Shown: positions 26,437-36,527, counted from the stretch's first letter. The stretch is 64,000 nt of DNA from Dietzia massiliensis (GCF_018390595.1 NZ_JAHBAV010000007.1:1-64000); one strand, 5' to 3'. The notes: generated by a model not told the origin, from the letters alone. A program made the numbers and translations.

Positions 26437-29108
26437 TCCTGCACCGACTCATGCTCGAGGACTTCCGAGGGGTGGTCCGCGAGGAGGTCGAACTGGAACC
26501 GCGCGGCGTCCTGGTGATCGAGGGGCCGAACGAATCGGGCAAGACCAGCCTCATGGACGCCCTGGAGATGCTCCTCGAGCACAAAGCGTCGTCCGGCCGC
26601 GCGGAGATCAAGGCCGCGAGCCCCGTGGGCAGGGACGTGCCGGTGGTGGTGGAGGCCGAGTTCACGGTCGACGGGCAGCGGATGCGGTACCGCAAGGAGT
26701 TCGTCCGCGGAAAGCGGACGTCACTCGAGTTCCCGGGTTCCACGCGCCCGGCGCTGAGCGGTGACGACGCCCACGACCACGTCCGCGACCTGCTGGACCG
26801 CCAGGTGGACCGGTCGCTGTGGAAGGCACTGCGGATCGCGCAGGACGAACCACTGGGTCAGGTGGACGCGGCCAAGGGGATGGGCTCTCTGCGCCGCGCC
26901 CTGGACGCCGCCGCGGGCGGAGAGGACCCCACGGGTGACGACTCGCTGATGGACCGCGTCGCGGAGGAGCGCAACCGCTACCTGACGGCCCGCCGCGGCG
27001 AGCCGACCGGCGAGCTCGCGCGTTCGGAGACGCGGCTCGCCGAGGCCCGCGCCGCCCTGTCCGAGGCGCGGGCACGCCACGCCGAGCTCGACGCCGCGGT
27101 AACCGATCACGAGGCTCAGGCGTCCGTCCACCGGGCGCGGCAGGAGTCGCTGACCACGCTGCGCGCGGAGGTCGACAGGCTGGAGGCCGCCGGCCGCGTG
27201 GTGGACGAGCTGCGCCGTGCCCGTGCGGCCGCCGACGCCGAACTCGACCGCGCCGTGGCCGCGCACGACGCCGCGTCCGGCGCGCTGCGGGAGCGGCGGG
27301 CACTCATCGCGAGGGCCGAGGACGAGCAACGCCGGCACGACGACCTGTCTGCGGCCACGGCAGTGGCCGCAGAGCGGATGGCGCCGGCGCAGGCCCGGGC
27401 CGACCGCGCCCGCGCCGAACTGGAGGCAGCCGAGGAACGCGTGTCCCGTGCCCGGGCTCGACTCGACGCCGTCCGGGCGGAGGAGAAACGGGCGCGGAGG
27501 CGTGCTGATCTGGAGGGGATCGAGCGCCTGCTGCGGACGCTGGAGACGCTCGGCGAGGAGTTGCGGGGCAAGGAGGCCGACCTGGCCGCGATCGCGGTTC
27601 CCGACGGCGCCGTCGAAGCCTGTCGCCGTGCCGAGGACGCGCTCCGGCAGGCCGTCGCCCGGAGTGCGGCCAGCGCGCCCAGGGTGGAGATCGCCGGTGA
27701 GGGCGACGTCCGCGTGGCGGGGGAGAGCCTCGATGCGGGGACGGGGTGGACCCGCGACATCGTCGAGGAGACGGTCTTCGAGGTGGGCACGGTCTCCCTC
27801 ACGGTCGTCCCCGCGGGCGACACAGAGGCGGTCAGGCGGGAGGAGAACGCCGCCCGCGCCGAACGTGACCGGCTCCTCGCCGACCTCGGCGTCGACTCCG
27901 TCGAGGAGGCGGATCTGCGTGCACGACGCGCCGAGGGCCTCCGAGCCGAGGTCGCCGCGTTGAGGCGTCGGCGGGCGGACCTGCTCGGCGCCGACACCCC
28001 GCAGGATCTCGAGGACCGGCGCGCCGACCTGCGGGCCCTGCTGGCAGACGCGCCGAACCCGGCGGCCGGGGAGGACGGCGGGCCGTCGGCACCCGAGGCC
28101 GACGGGGCCGAGAGGGTCGGCGGGTCGACGGCGGACGACGCCGACGGGGCCGGGGACCCGGCGGAGGAGGCCGCGAACGCGGAACAGGCGCTCGCACGAT
28201 GCCGGGCCGACGACCGCGCCGCGGATGTCGAGGCCGCGACCCTCAGGACCGAGCACGCGACCAAGGCGGCGTTGGCCGCCGAGGCCGCCGGACGGCTCGG
28301 CGAGTGCAGAGACGCGCTCAGCGCCGCGAGGGAGGCGGTCTCCGACCGGGATCTGGAGGAGGCTGAGGCGGAGACACGCGAGCACGCACAGTCGGCGCGG
28401 GATAAGGCGCAGCAGGCCAGGGCCGCGCTCGAGGACGCGCTCGCCGATGCACCGCCGGACCTGCTCGAGAACGCGCGGGCCTCACTCGCCACACTCGCGG
28501 CGGAGGAACGCGACTCCGCCGCGGCGGTGGCGACGGCGCTCGGTCGGGTCAACGCGATCGGCGACCAGGGACGGCTCGAGGCGGTCGCCACTGCGGAGCG
28601 CGAGCTGAACGCGGCGGAGCGGGAGAACGCCGCCCTCTGGCGTCGGGCCCGCGCGGCGGACCTACTCCACCGAACGCTCGTCGCCCGGCGCTCCGAGGCG
28701 TTGCTCGCCTATCAGGAGCCGTTCCACCGTGCGGTCGTCGAACTGGGGTCGCTCGTCTACGGGCGGGACTTCGACGTCCGGCTCGGTGAGGACCTGACGA
28801 TCCTGTCCCGGCGGATCGGAGATGTCACAGTGGATTACGAGTCACTGTCCGGTGGAGCGCGGGAGCAGTTGGCGGTGATCGTCCGGATCGCGTGTGCGCG
28901 TCTCGTCGGGGACGACGGCGTCCCGGTGTTCCTCGACGACACCATGGGTTACACCGACCCGACACGCAGGCTCACCATGGGAGCGGTCATCGCCGCGGCC
29001 GCGGCGACCTCACAGGTGATCGTGCTCACGTGCGACCGGGCGCGCTTCGCCGGCATCGGTGGGGCCCGGACGCACGTGATGCAGCGATCGGGTGCGTCCA
29101 ACGGGTGA
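26433..29108 (+). CDS. Rad50/SbcC/YhaN-like coiled-coil ATPase without zinc hook
   Basis: The 891-residue protein has split ABC-ATPase halves: Walker A GPNESGKTS (31-39), and C-terminal signature SLSGGAREQLAV (about 803) with Walker B VPVFLDDTMGYTD (about 832). There Asp replaces the usual catalytic Glu. Between them lies about 600 residues of Arg/Glu/Ala-rich coiled coil interrupted by a small beta-rich insert (about 415-470, VEIAGEGDVRVAGESL ... VSLTVVPAGD) and an acidic Gly/Pro-rich hinge (about 540-590). I find no CXXC zinc hook, so it is closer to YhaN-type ATPases than to true Rad50/SbcC. With the overlapping phosphoesterase gene it should form an ATP-gated nuclease complex. Confidence 0.82.
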   Translation: MILHRLMLEDFRGVVREEVELEPRGVLVIEGPNESGKTSLMDALEMLLEHKASSGRAEIKAASPVGRDVPVVVEAEFTVDGQRMRYRKEFVRGKRTSLEFPGSTRPALSGDDAHDHVRDLLDRQVDRSLWKALRIAQDEPLGQVDAAKGMGSLRRALDAAAGGEDPTGDDSLMDRVAEERNRYLTARRGEPTGELARSETRLAEARAALSEARARHAELDAAVTDHEAQASVHRARQESLTTLRAEVDRLEAAGRVVDELRRARAAADAELDRAVAAHDAASGALRERRALIARAEDEQRRHDDLSAATAVAAERMAPAQARADRARAELEAAEERVSRARARLDAVRAEEKRARRRADLEGIERLLRTLETLGEELRGKEADLAAIAVPDGAVEACRRAEDALRQAVARSAASAPRVEIAGEGDVRVAGESLDAGTGWTRDIVEETVFEVGTVSLTVVPAGDTEAVRREENAARAERDRLLADLGVDSVEEADLRARRAEGLRAEVAALRRRRADLLGADTPQDLEDRRADLRALLADAPNPAAGEDGGPSAPEADGAERVGGSTADDADGAGDPAEEAANAEQALARCRADDRAADVEAATLRTEHATKAALAAEAAGRLGECRDALSAAREAVSDRDLEEAEAETREHAQSARDKAQQARAALEDALADAPPDLLENARASLATLAAEERDSAAAVATALGRVNAIGDQGRLEAVATAERELNAAERENAALWRRARAADLLHRTLVARRSEALLAYQEPFHRAVVELGSLVYGRDFDVRLGEDLTILSRRIGDVTVDYESLSGGAREQLAVIVRIACARLVGDDGVPVFLDDTMGYTDPTRRLTMGAVIAAAAATSQVIVLTCDRARFAGIGGARTHVMQRSGASNG

Positions 29109-29172
29109 ACGCGGACTGATCGAGTGCGGGTGGCGGGGTAGAGCCTGGACACTCGGCGAAGGAACGTCGTGC

Positions 29173-29178
29173 TGTAAT
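29173..29178 (+). promoter_or_regulatory. Candidate -10 element of the MarR gene
   Basis: TGTAAT ends 6 bp before the ATG at 29185, in an unusually AT-rich patch for this genome. There is no Shine-Dalgarno. The short dyad TGACTC/GAGTCA-like sequence overlapping the start could serve autoregulation, but it is too short to call an operator. Confidence 0.4.
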
Positions 29179-29184
29179 AGTCAC

Positions 29185-29664
29185 ATGAGTCAAACACGCT
29201 GGTTGAGCGACGATGAGCAGCGCATGTGGCGGCGGTACCGCGACGCCAATCAACTGCTCGAGCTCGCGATGGAACGGCAACTCCAGCGTGACGCCTCGAT
29301 GTCCCAGTCCGACTACTCGGTACTCGTGAGCCTCAGCGAGGGCAGCGAGCAGGGTTTGCGTGCTCGTGAACTCGGCGCAGCGCTGGGCTGGGACCGCAGC
29401 CGGGTCTCCCACCAGGTCCGTCGGATGGAGGGGCGCGGCCTGGTCTCCAAGGGCGAGTGCCCCGAGGACGGTCGCGGCACCGTCGTCACCCTGACCGAGG
29501 CCGGCGCCCAGGCGATCGCCGCCGTGGCCCCCAAGCACGTGGAGAAGGTCCGCGAGTTGTTCATCGACGAGCTCACGCCCGAGGAGGTCGGAATCCTCAC
29601 CGACATCTTCGAAAGGGTCGTGCAGCGCGTCGGGAAGGTAGACGGCATCACCTTGCCGCGGTGA
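29185..29664 (+). CDS. MarR-family transcriptional regulator
   Basis: The 159-residue winged-helix protein begins with a helical dimerisation segment. Then comes the MarR core: MSQSDYSVLVSLSEGSEQGLRARELGAALGWDRSRVSHQVRRMEGRGLV (about 43-92) with the recognition helix WDRSRVSHQVRRM, followed by the wing DGRGTVVTLTEAG. Ligand-responsive repressors of this type usually control an adjacent or divergent gene, but here the neighbours are a convergent tRNA gene and the upstream ATPase gene, so its target is unclear. The ATG at 29185 was chosen over one at 29092 that overlaps the previous gene. Confidence 0.88.
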   Translation: MSQTRWLSDDEQRMWRRYRDANQLLELAMERQLQRDASMSQSDYSVLVSLSEGSEQGLRARELGAALGWDRSRVSHQVRRMEGRGLVSKGECPEDGRGTVVTLTEAGAQAIAAVAPKHVEKVRELFIDELTPEEVGILTDIFERVVQRVGKVDGITLPR

Positions 29665-29685
29665 CGCCACGGTGACGCCGCGGCA
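29654..29685 (+). terminator. Weak hairpin at the end of the MarR gene
   Basis: An 8-bp stem (TGCCGCGG with CCGCGGCA) encloses a 16-nt loop holding a directly repeated GGTGACGCC. It overlaps the MarR stop codon. No U-tract follows; it may end MarR transcription. Confidence 0.3.
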
Positions 29686-29761
29686 GGGGGCTCATCAGGT
29701 GCGCCGCCCACCGGCCCGGCGATTGCCGCGTTGCTCCCGGCGCCCGCCCCGGATAAGTGAC

Positions 29762-29805
29762 AAGCCCTCTCCCTGTCCTGCGTCTATGCAGGCGGGAGAG
29801 GGCTT
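29762..29805 (-). terminator. Terminator of the tRNA-Arg gene
   Basis: A perfect 12-bp stem (29762-29773 with 29794-29805) carries a smaller inner hairpin CCTGC/GCAGG. It begins 8 bp beyond the 3' end of the minus-strand tRNA. The distance and strength fit termination or 3'-end processing of the tRNA precursor. Confidence 0.65.
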
Positions 29806-29812
29806 TCCGTCG

Positions 29813-29885
29813 TGCCCCCGAAGGGAATCGAACCCCTGACCTTTGGTACCGGAAACCAACGCTCTATCCCCTGAGCTACGAGGGC
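29813..29885 (-). tRNA. tRNA-Arg (anticodon CCG)
   Basis: The cloverleaf folds fully on the minus strand: acceptor GCCCTCG with CGGGGGC (one G-U pair), D arm GCTC/GAGC, anticodon stem TTGGT/ACCAA with loop TTCCGGT giving anticodon CCG, and T arm AGGGG-TTCGATT-CCCCT. The discriminator base is A and CCA is not encoded. It reads CGG arginine codons, which are abundant in this GC-rich genome. It lies back to back with argS, whose product charges it. Confidence 0.95.
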
Positions 29886-30072
29886 GGGATACCGACCCGC
29901 ATGGGCCGGAGGCTGTCTCGTGGACCCGCGTGGCGGATCCGGTCGAACAGCGAGACTGATCGTAGCACCGGGCCCGGGCGGACACCGCATCGGGTGTCCT
30001 CCGGCCGGGCGACCGACGTGCCCACGGGCTCCGATTCCCGGCTCGACGTGCCGACATCTAGGATGGGCAGAC
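29886..30072. promoter_or_regulatory. Divergent control region between tRNA-Arg and argS
   Basis: This 187-bp region must hold both promoters. For argS, TAGGAT at 30059-30064 lies 8 bp before the GTG. For the tRNA, a minus-strand TACGAT at 29959-29964 would give a leader of about 67 nt. No coding feature or clear T-box is visible. Confidence 0.4.
30059..30064 (+). promoter_or_regulatory. Candidate -10 element of the argS-lysA-hom-thrC-thrB operon
   Basis: TAGGAT stands 8 bp upstream of the GTG start of argS, which has no Shine-Dalgarno. It implies a leaderless or near-leaderless mRNA for the whole five-gene operon. Confidence 0.5.
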
Positions 30073-31725
30073 GTGACTCCCGCCGACCTCGCCGCCGTCA
30101 TCCGCGCCGCCCTCATCGCCGTTCTCACCGAGCGCGGCGCCGACACGTCGGTCGTTCCGGAGACGGTGACCGTCGAGCGGCCCCGCAACCCCGAACACGG
30201 CGACTACGCGACCAATGTCGCGCTGCAGCTGGCCAAGAAGATCGGGTCCGCACCGCGGGACCTCGCACAGGCGCTCGCGGACGCGTTGGCGCAGGATCCG
30301 GGCATCGCATCGGCGGAGATCGCCGGTCCCGGTTTCCTCAACATCCGGCTCGACTCCGGTGCGCAGGGCTCGCTCGTCGCCACCGTGCTCGAGAAGGGGG
30401 AGCGGTACGGCTACGGCGACGCGATGGCCGGCCGACGGGTCAATCTCGAGTTCGTCTCCGCGAACCCCACCGGCCCCATCCACCTGGGCGGCACCCGGTG
30501 GGCGGCCGTCGGTGACGCGCTCGGCCGCGTCCTGGAGGCCTCCGGAGCCGAGGTCACCCGCGAGTACTACTTCAACGACCACGGTGCCCAGATCGACCGG
30601 TTCAGCCGCTCGCTGGCCGCTGCTGCGCGTGGGGAGGAGACCCCGGAGGACGGGTACGCCGGGGCCTACATCCAGGACATCGCCGCGCAGGTGATGACCG
30701 CGCATCCGGGTGTCCTCGACATGCCGGAGGACGAGGCGCTGGAGACCTTCCGCGCGGCCGGGGTCGACCTGATGTTCTCCCACATCAAGAACTCGCTCGC
30801 CGAGTTCGGCACCGTCTTTGACGTCTATACCCATGAGAACTCCATGTTCACCTCGGGCGCCGTTGACCGGGCGATCGAGACGCTCAAGGGCAACGGCAAC
30901 CTGTACGAGTCCGAGGGCGCGTGGTGGCTGCGTTCCACCGCGTTCGGGGACGACAAGGACCGTGTCGTCCTCAAGTCCGACGGCGACGCCGCCTACATCG
31001 CCGGCGACATCGCCTACTTCCTCGACAAGCGCGAGCGTGGATTCGACCTGTGCATCTACATGCTGGGCGCCGACCATCACGGGTACATCGCACGACTCAA
31101 GGCGGCCGCCGCGGCGTTGGGCGACGACCCGGCGACGATCGAGGTGCTCATCGGCCAGATGGTCAACCTCGTGCGCGACGGCGAACCGGTGAAGATGAGC
31201 AAGCGGGCGGGCACGGTCATCACGCTCGACGACCTCGTGGACGCGATCGGTGTCGACGCCGCGCGCTACGCGCTGATCCGCTCCTCGGTCGACCAGACCA
31301 TGGACATCGACCTGAAGCTGTGGACGTCGGCGACCAACGACAATCCCGTCTTCTACGTTCAGTACGCGCACGCCCGTCTGTGTTCGCTCGCGCGTAACGC
31401 GGCCGACCTCGGGGTCACCACGGAGGGCGCGGACCTGGCACTGCTGGTCGAGGACCGCGAGGGCGCCCTCATCCGCACCATCGGCGAGTTCCCCCGGGTC
31501 GTCGCCAGCGCCGCGGACCTGCGCGAGCCGCACCGCGTCGCGAGGTACCTCGAGGAACTGGCCGGCGCTTACCACCGCTTCTACGACACCTGCCGGGTCC
31601 TGCCGATGGGCGACGAGGAGCCCGGGCCCCTGCACGCGGCCCGGCTCGCGCTGAGCTCGGCGACCCGGCAGACGCTGGCCAACGGCCTCCGCCTCATCGG
31701 CGTCACCGCCCCGGAGAGAATGTGA
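30073..31725 (+). CDS. argS: Arginyl-tRNA synthetase
   Basis: The 550-residue class I synthetase has the ArgRS N-terminal additional domain (about 1-100), then [18 protein letters not shown] with the HIGH-equivalent HLGG. It also has [18 protein letters not shown] and LGADHHGYI, the [11 protein letters not shown] loop (KMSKS equivalent), and a C-terminal DALR anticodon-binding domain ([10 protein letters not shown] onward). The length equals that of mycobacterial ArgRS. The GTG at 30073 is preferred over an upstream codon at 29920, which would extend through the control region. It heads an operon with lysine and threonine genes and lies next to a tRNA-Arg gene. The final codons overlap the lysA GTG. 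Confidence 0.96.
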   Translation: MTPADLAAVIRAALIAVLTERGADTSVVPETVTVERPRNPEHGDYATNVALQLAKKIGSAPRDLAQALADALAQDPGIASAEIAGPGFLNIRLDSGAQGSLVATVLEKGERYGYGDAMAGRRVNLEFVSANPTGPIHLGGTRWAAVGDALGRVLEASGAEVTREYYFNDHGAQIDRFSRSLAAAARGEETPEDGYAGAYIQDIAAQVMTAHPGVLDMPEDEALETFRAAGVDLMFSHIKNSLAEFGTVFDVYTHENSMFTSGAVDRAIETLKGNGNLYESEGAWWLRSTAFGDDKDRVVLKSDGDAAYIAGDIAYFLDKRERGFDLCIYMLGADHHGYIARLKAAAAALGDDPATIEVLIGQMVNLVRDGEPVKMSKRAGTVITLDDLVDAIGVDAARYALIRSSVDQTMDIDLKLWTSATNDNPVFYVQYAHARLCSLARNAADLGVTTEGADLALLVEDREGALIRTIGEFPRVVASAADLREPHRVARYLEELAGAYHRFYDTCRVLPMGDEEPGPLHAARLALSSATRQTLANGLRLIGVTAPERM

Positions 31726-33140
31726 GCGCGCATCCCGCGGGCACCCGACACGAGGTCCCGCACGCCCCCGGTATCGCCGAGCGGCCCGCCGACGCCGACG
31801 ACCTCATGGCGCTGGCCCCGTCGGTCTGGCCGCGGGGCGCACGTCGACGCGACGACGGCGTCGTCGAGATCGCCGGCGTGCCGGTGACCGACCTGGCCGC
31901 CGAGTTCGGCACGCCGCTGTTCGTGATCGACGAGGACGACTTCCGGTCGCGCTGCCGCGAGATGGCCGACGCGTTCGGCGGAGCAGAGCGCGTCCACTAC
32001 GCGTCCAAGGCGTTCCTCACCACCGAGACGGCCCGATGGGTCGCCGAGGAGGGACTCAGTCTCGACGTCGCCTCGGGGGGCGAGCTGGCCATCGCCCTGC
32101 GGGCGGGCTTCCCGCCGGAGCGGATCACCGTGCACGGCAACAACAAGTCGGCCGACGAGCTGCGGTACGCCGTGCGCAGCGGCGTCGCCCACGTGGTGAT
32201 CGACGCGATGTCGGAGATCGAGCTGCTGGACAGGATCGCCCGCGAGGAGGGTGTGGTCCAGGACGTGTTCATCCGCGTCACCGTCGGCGTCGAGGCCCAC
32301 ACCCACGAGTTCATCGCCACCGCGCACGAGGACCAGAAGTTCGGTTTCTCTCTCGCCGGCGGCGCGGCGATGGAGGCGGTCCGCGCCGTCTTCGCCGCGT
32401 CGCACATCCGGCTCACCGGCCTGCACAGCCACATCGGTTCGCAGATCTTCGACATCGACGGCTTCGAGCTCGCGGCCCGCCGGGTCATCGGACTCCTGCG
32501 CGACATCGTCGACGAGTTCGGCACGGAACGCACCGCTCAGCTCGATCACCTCGACCTCGGCGGAGGACTGGGGATCAGCTACGTCCCCTCGGACGATCCG
32601 CCTCCTGTGGCCAGGCTCGCCGCCTCCCTCCGCGAGATCGTCGAGGGCTTCGCGCGTGACGCGCGGCTGACCCCTCCGACCCTGGTCGTCGAGCCCGGCC
32701 GCGCCATCGCCGGTCCCGGGACGGTCACCGTGTACGAGGTCGGTGTGGTCAAGGACGTCGACCTCGCCGGGGGCGAGCAGAGGCGGTACATCAGCGTCGA
32801 CGGCGGCATGAGCGACAACATCCGCACGGCCCTCTACGACGCCGTCTACGACGCCCGGCTCGTGGGTCGTGCCTCGGGTGCCGAACCGGTCGTGTCCCGG
32901 CTCGTGGGCAAACACTGCGAGAGCGGTGACGTGGTGGTCCGCGACCTGTGGATGCCGGAGGACGCCGGCCCCGGCGACCTGGTGGCCGTCGCGGCCACCG
33001 GCGCGTACTGCTACTCCATGTCGAGCCGCTACAACCTGATCGGGCGTCCCGCGGTGGTCGCGGTGCGCGACGGGCGGGCACGACTGATGCTGCGCCGTGA
33101 GACCCTGGACGATCTGACGAGCCTGGAGGTGGGACAGTGA
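31722..33140 (+). CDS. lysA: Diaminopimelate decarboxylase
   Basis: The 472-residue fold-type III PLP enzyme makes the last step of lysine synthesis, decarboxylating meso-diaminopimelate. VHYASKAFL near residue 90 contains the PLP Lys. [14 protein letters not shown], the phosphate-binding [11 protein letters not shown], the EPGRAI segment, and the C-terminal CESGDVV and [12 protein letters not shown] active-site motifs from the partner subunit are all present. It starts with a GTG that overlaps the argS stop by 4 bp and ends in a 4-bp overlap with hom. The order argS-lysA-hom-thrC-thrB is that of mycobacteria. Confidence 0.96.
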   Translation: MSAHPAGTRHEVPHAPGIAERPADADDLMALAPSVWPRGARRRDDGVVEIAGVPVTDLAAEFGTPLFVIDEDDFRSRCREMADAFGGAERVHYASKAFLTTETARWVAEEGLSLDVASGGELAIALRAGFPPERITVHGNNKSADELRYAVRSGVAHVVIDAMSEIELLDRIAREEGVVQDVFIRVTVGVEAHTHEFIATAHEDQKFGFSLAGGAAMEAVRAVFAASHIRLTGLHSHIGSQIFDIDGFELAARRVIGLLRDIVDEFGTERTAQLDHLDLGGGLGISYVPSDDPPPVARLAASLREIVEGFARDARLTPPTLVVEPGRAIAGPGTVTVYEVGVVKDVDLAGGEQRRYISVDGGMSDNIRTALYDAVYDARLVGRASGAEPVVSRLVGKHCESGDVVVRDLWMPEDAGPGDLVAVAATGAYCYSMSSRYNLIGRPAVVAVRDGRARLMLRRETLDDLTSLEVGQ

Positions 33141-34489
33141 GCGACGTAACCGCGTCGGGCGTGCGACCCGTGGGAGTGGCGGTGCTCGGAATGGGCACCG
33201 TCGGATCCGAGGTCATCCGCTACATGACCGAGAACGCCGAGGCGCTGGCCGCCCGCATCGGGGCGCCCCTGGTCCTGCGCGGCGTCGCCGTCCGTGACCT
33301 GACCAAGGACCGCGGACTGGACCCGGATCTGCTCACCGCGGACCCGGCCTCGCTCGTCTCGCGCGAGGACGTCGACATCGTCGTCGAGCTCATGGGCGGC
33401 ATCGACCTCCCACGTCCCCTCCTGCTCGAGGCGCTGCGTCACGGCAAGGCCGTGGTGACCGCGAACAAGGCGCTGCTCGCCGAGTACACCGACGAGCTGG
33501 CCGAGGCCGCGGACTCGACGCACACCGACCTGTACTTCGAGGCGGCCGTCGCCGGCGCGATCCCCGTCATCGGGCCGCTGCGTCGGTCGATGGCCGGCGA
33601 CCAGGTCGAGCGCGTGGTGGGCATCGTCAACGGCACCACCAACTACATCCTGTCGGAGATGGGCTCGACCGGCGCGGACTACTCGGAGACGCTCGCCGAG
33701 GCCTCGCGGCTGGGTTACGCCGAGGCGGACCCGACGGCGGACGTCGAAGGCTACGACGCCGCGGCGAAGGCCGCCATCCTCGCCTCGATCGCCTTCCACA
33801 GTCGCGTGACCGCCGGGGACGTCTACCGCGAGGGCATCTCGCGCATCTCGCCCGACGATTTCGAGTCCGCGCGTGACATGGACTGCACCATCAAGTTGCT
33901 GGCGATCTGCGAGAAGCTGCGTCAGAGCGACGGCTCGGAGGCCGTCTCGGCGCGCGTGTACCCGGCCCTGCTACCGAACAGCCACCCGCTGGCCGCGGTC
34001 AACGGCGCGTTCAACGCGGTCGTGGTGGAGGCCCAGGCCGCCGGTCGCCTCATGTTCTACGGTCAGGGCGCGGGCGGCGCGCCCACGGCCTCCGCCGTGC
34101 TCGGCGACATGGTCGCGGCCGCACGCAACAAGGCCGGCGCGGGGCGGGCCCCCGGGGAGTCGACGTACGCCGCCCTGCCGGTGGCGAACATGGACGAGAT
34201 CTCGACCCGGTACCACGTGCGCATGCGGGTCGCGGACAAGCCGGGTGTGCTCGCGCAGGTGGCCACTGAGTTCTCCACGCACGGGGTCTCGATCGCCCAG
34301 GTGCGCCAGACCGAGGTCGAGGTGCCCGACGCCGCGACCGAGGACGTCGAGCCGACCGCCGAGATCACCGTTCTGACCCACCTGGCCACCGAGCGCGCTC
34401 TGGCGGACACCGTCTCCGCGCTGTCGGATCAGGACGCGGTCACCGCCATCACCAGCGTCATCCGTCTCGAGGGAGTGGACACCGAATGA
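33137..34489 (+). CDS. hom: Homoserine dehydrogenase
   Basis: The 450-residue enzyme reduces aspartate-4-semialdehyde to homoserine. The N-terminal Rossmann motif [13 protein letters not shown] binds NAD(P). The catalytic domain shows [14 protein letters not shown] and [23 protein letters not shown]-terminal ACT domain ([21 protein letters not shown], about residue 355 on) is the known site of threonine feedback inhibition in this family. There is no aspartokinase fusion. The GTG start overlaps the lysA stop by 4 bp. It is translationally coupled to thrC downstream. Confidence 0.96.
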   Translation: MSDVTASGVRPVGVAVLGMGTVGSEVIRYMTENAEALAARIGAPLVLRGVAVRDLTKDRGLDPDLLTADPASLVSREDVDIVVELMGGIDLPRPLLLEALRHGKAVVTANKALLAEYTDELAEAADSTHTDLYFEAAVAGAIPVIGPLRRSMAGDQVERVVGIVNGTTNYILSEMGSTGADYSETLAEASRLGYAEADPTADVEGYDAAAKAAILASIAFHSRVTAGDVYREGISRISPDDFESARDMDCTIKLLAICEKLRQSDGSEAVSARVYPALLPNSHPLAAVNGAFNAVVVEAQAAGRLMFYGQGAGGAPTASAVLGDMVAAARNKAGAGRAPGESTYAALPVANMDEISTRYHVRMRVADKPGVLAQVATEFSTHGVSIAQVRQTEVEVPDAATEDVEPTAEITVLTHLATERALADTVSALSDQDAVTAITSVIRLEGVDTE

Positions 34490-35568
34490 GCAACACCCAC
34501 CAGCCCGTGCACCGCCGGTGGCCCGGCCTCATCGAGGCCTACCGCGATCGCCTGCCGATCGGTTCCGACTGGGAGCCGGTGACGCTGTACGAGGGCGGCA
34601 CCCCGCTCATCCACGCCACCCATCTGTCCGCGGTGACCGGGTGCGAGGTGTACCTCAAGGTCGAGGGCCTCAACCCGACCGGCTCGTTCAAGGACCGCGG
34701 CATGACCATGGCGGTCACCGACGCGAAGGCACGGGGCCAGAAGGCGGTGCTGTGCGCGTCGACGGGTAACACGTCGGCGTCCGCGGCGGCGTACGCGACC
34801 CGGGCCGGCATGGGCTGCGCGGTGCTCATCCCGCAGGGCAAGATCGCCGCCGGCAAGCTCGCCCAGGCGGTCATGCACGGTGCGACGATCATCCAGGTCG
34901 ACGGCAACTTCGACGACTGCCTCGAGCTGGCACGCAAGACCACCGCCACCTACGCGGAGATCGGGCTCGTCAACTCGGTGAACCCGGTGCGTATCGAGGG
35001 ACAGAAGACCGCGGCGTTCGAGATCGTCGACGTCCTCGGCCGCGCGCCCGACCTGCACTTCCTGCCCGTCGGCAACGCGGGCAACATCACCGCGTACTGG
35101 AAGGGCTACACCGAGTACCACGCCGACGGCGTCATCTCGACCCGGCCGCGGATGATGGGCGTGCAGGCCGCGGGTGCGGCACCGCTCGTCGACGGCGCGC
35201 CGGTCAAGGACCCGGAGACCATCGCCACCGCCATCCGGATCGGCGCCCCGGCGTCGTGGGACGGCGCCGTGGCGGCGCGGGACGAGTCCGGTGGCACGTT
35301 CCGCAAGCGCACGGACGAGCAGATCCTCGAGGCGTACCGCACGGTGGCCGGCAAGGACGGCGTCTACGTCGAGCCCGCCTCGGCCGCGTCGGTGGCGGGC
35401 CTGCTCGACGCCCACGCGAACGGCGAACTCGAGGCCGGGCAGACCATTGTGTGCACGGTGACCGGTAACGGTCTCAAGGACCCGGACACGGCGCTGCTGG
35501 GCATGCCCGAGGTCGAGCCCGTGCCGGTGGATCCCTCCGCGGTGGCCGGCGCCCTCGGTCTGCAGTGA
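34486..35568 (+). CDS. thrC: Threonine synthase
   Basis: The 360-residue fold-type II PLP enzyme converts O-phosphohomoserine to threonine. [14 protein letters not shown] contains the Schiff-base Lys (about residue 70), and [18 protein letters not shown] is the phosphate-binding loop. [15 protein letters not shown] and VTGNGLKD (PLP ring contacts) follow. It is the short bacterial form, without the N-terminal extension of the E. coli-type enzyme. Its ATG overlaps the hom stop by 4 bp and its stop overlaps the thrB start by 4 bp, so stoichiometric synthesis is expected. Confidence 0.96.
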   Translation: MSNTHQPVHRRWPGLIEAYRDRLPIGSDWEPVTLYEGGTPLIHATHLSAVTGCEVYLKVEGLNPTGSFKDRGMTMAVTDAKARGQKAVLCASTGNTSASAAAYATRAGMGCAVLIPQGKIAAGKLAQAVMHGATIIQVDGNFDDCLELARKTTATYAEIGLVNSVNPVRIEGQKTAAFEIVDVLGRAPDLHFLPVGNAGNITAYWKGYTEYHADGVISTRPRMMGVQAAGAAPLVDGAPVKDPETIATAIRIGAPASWDGAVAARDESGGTFRKRTDEQILEAYRTVAGKDGVYVEPASAASVAGLLDAHANGELEAGQTIVCTVTGNGLKDPDTALLGMPEVEPVPVDPSAVAGALGLQ

Positions 35569-36527
35569 GCGACGTGGACGGCTCCGGCCCGGAGGTCTTC
35601 GGCAGTTCGGGCGGGCGTATCCTGCCGGTCGGTCGGACGGTGACGATCGAGGTCCCCGCCTCGAGCGCGAACCTCGGGCCCGGGTTCGACGCGCTCGGTG
35701 TCGCGCTCGGCCTGTACGACACCATCACGGTGACCGTCATCGCCTCGGGTCTCGAGCTCGAGGTCTCTGGGGAGGGTGCGGGCCAGGTGCCCGAGGACGC
35801 CTCCCACCTGGTGGCCAAGGCCGTGGAGGCGGGGCTCCGCGCGGGCGGCGTCGGAGCGCCTGGCGTCCGGATCTCGTGTTCCAACGCCATCCCGCACTCG
35901 CGTGGTCTCGGATCGTCGGCCTCGGCCGCGGTCGGGGGACTGGTGGCGGCGAACGGGCTGATGGACGGTGCGCTGTCCACCGACCATCTCGTGCAACTGG
36001 CGAGTGAGTTCGAGGGCCATCCGGACAACGCCGCGGCGAGTGTCCTGGGCGGCGTCGTGGTCTCGTGGACAGAGCGGTCGACCGACGGCGTCCACTACCG
36101 GGCCGTGCGCATGGAGGTCGACCCGTCGATCGTGGCGACCGTGCTGGTGCCGTCGGAGACGTCCTCGACCGCCCAGACCCGGGGTCTGCTGCCGGCGACC
36201 GTCCCGCATGAGGACGCGGCGTTCAACGCGAGCCGCGCCGCACTCATGTCGGTCGCCCTGGCGTCCCACCCCGAACACCTGCTGGCCGCGACCGAGGACC
36301 GGTTGCACCAGTCGTACCGCGCGCCGGCCCTGGTCGGCACCACCGAGTGGGTCACGCGGCTCCGCGAGCGCGGGTTGGCCGCGACGGTGTCCGGTGCGGG
36401 CCCGACCGTGTTGGTGCTCGGCACCGGCGCGCTCCCCGAGGATCTGCGGGAGCTGGCGGAGCGGCAGGGGTGGACGGTCCGGGACCTGGAGATCGCGGAC
36501 GGCGCCCGCGTCGTGGCGGCCGGCTGA
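35565..36527 (+). CDS. thrB: Homoserine kinase (GHMP family)
   Basis: The 320-residue GHMP kinase phosphorylates homoserine to O-phosphohomoserine. Motif 1 is [19 protein letters not shown], motif 2, the ATP-binding loop, is [17 protein letters not shown] (about 110-126), and motif 3 is [14 protein letters not shown] near the C-terminus. The first ~25 residues are extra relative to many homologues. It is the last gene of the argS operon. Only 6 bp separate its stop from the stop of the convergent acyl-CoA ligase gene, leaving no room for a hairpin terminator between them. Confidence 0.95.
   Translation: MSDVDGSGPEVFGSSGGRILPVGRTVTIEVPASSANLGPGFDALGVALGLYDTITVTVIASGLELEVSGEGAGQVPEDASHLVAKAVEAGLRAGGVGAPGVRISCSNAIPHSRGLGSSASAAVGGLVAANGLMDGALSTDHLVQLASEFEGHPDNAAASVLGGVVVSWTERSTDGVHYRAVRMEVDPSIVATVLVPSETSSTAQTRGLLPATVPHEDAAFNASRAALMSVALASHPEHLLAATEDRLHQSYRAPALVGTTEWVTRLRERGLAATVSGAGPTVLVLGTGALPEDLRELAERQGWTVRDLEIADGARVVAAG

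Noticed and set aside
20536-29108. Restriction-modification or phage-defence island
   Set aside because: No methyltransferase, specificity subunit, integrase or atypical composition was seen. The HNH nuclease is exported. The SNF2 and SbcCD-like genes are more simply read as chromosomal DNA-maintenance genes.
33137-34489. Threonine-responsive leader inside the lysA-hom junction
   Set aside because: The genes overlap by 4 bp, so there is no room for an attenuator. Control by the ACT domain of Hom is more likely.
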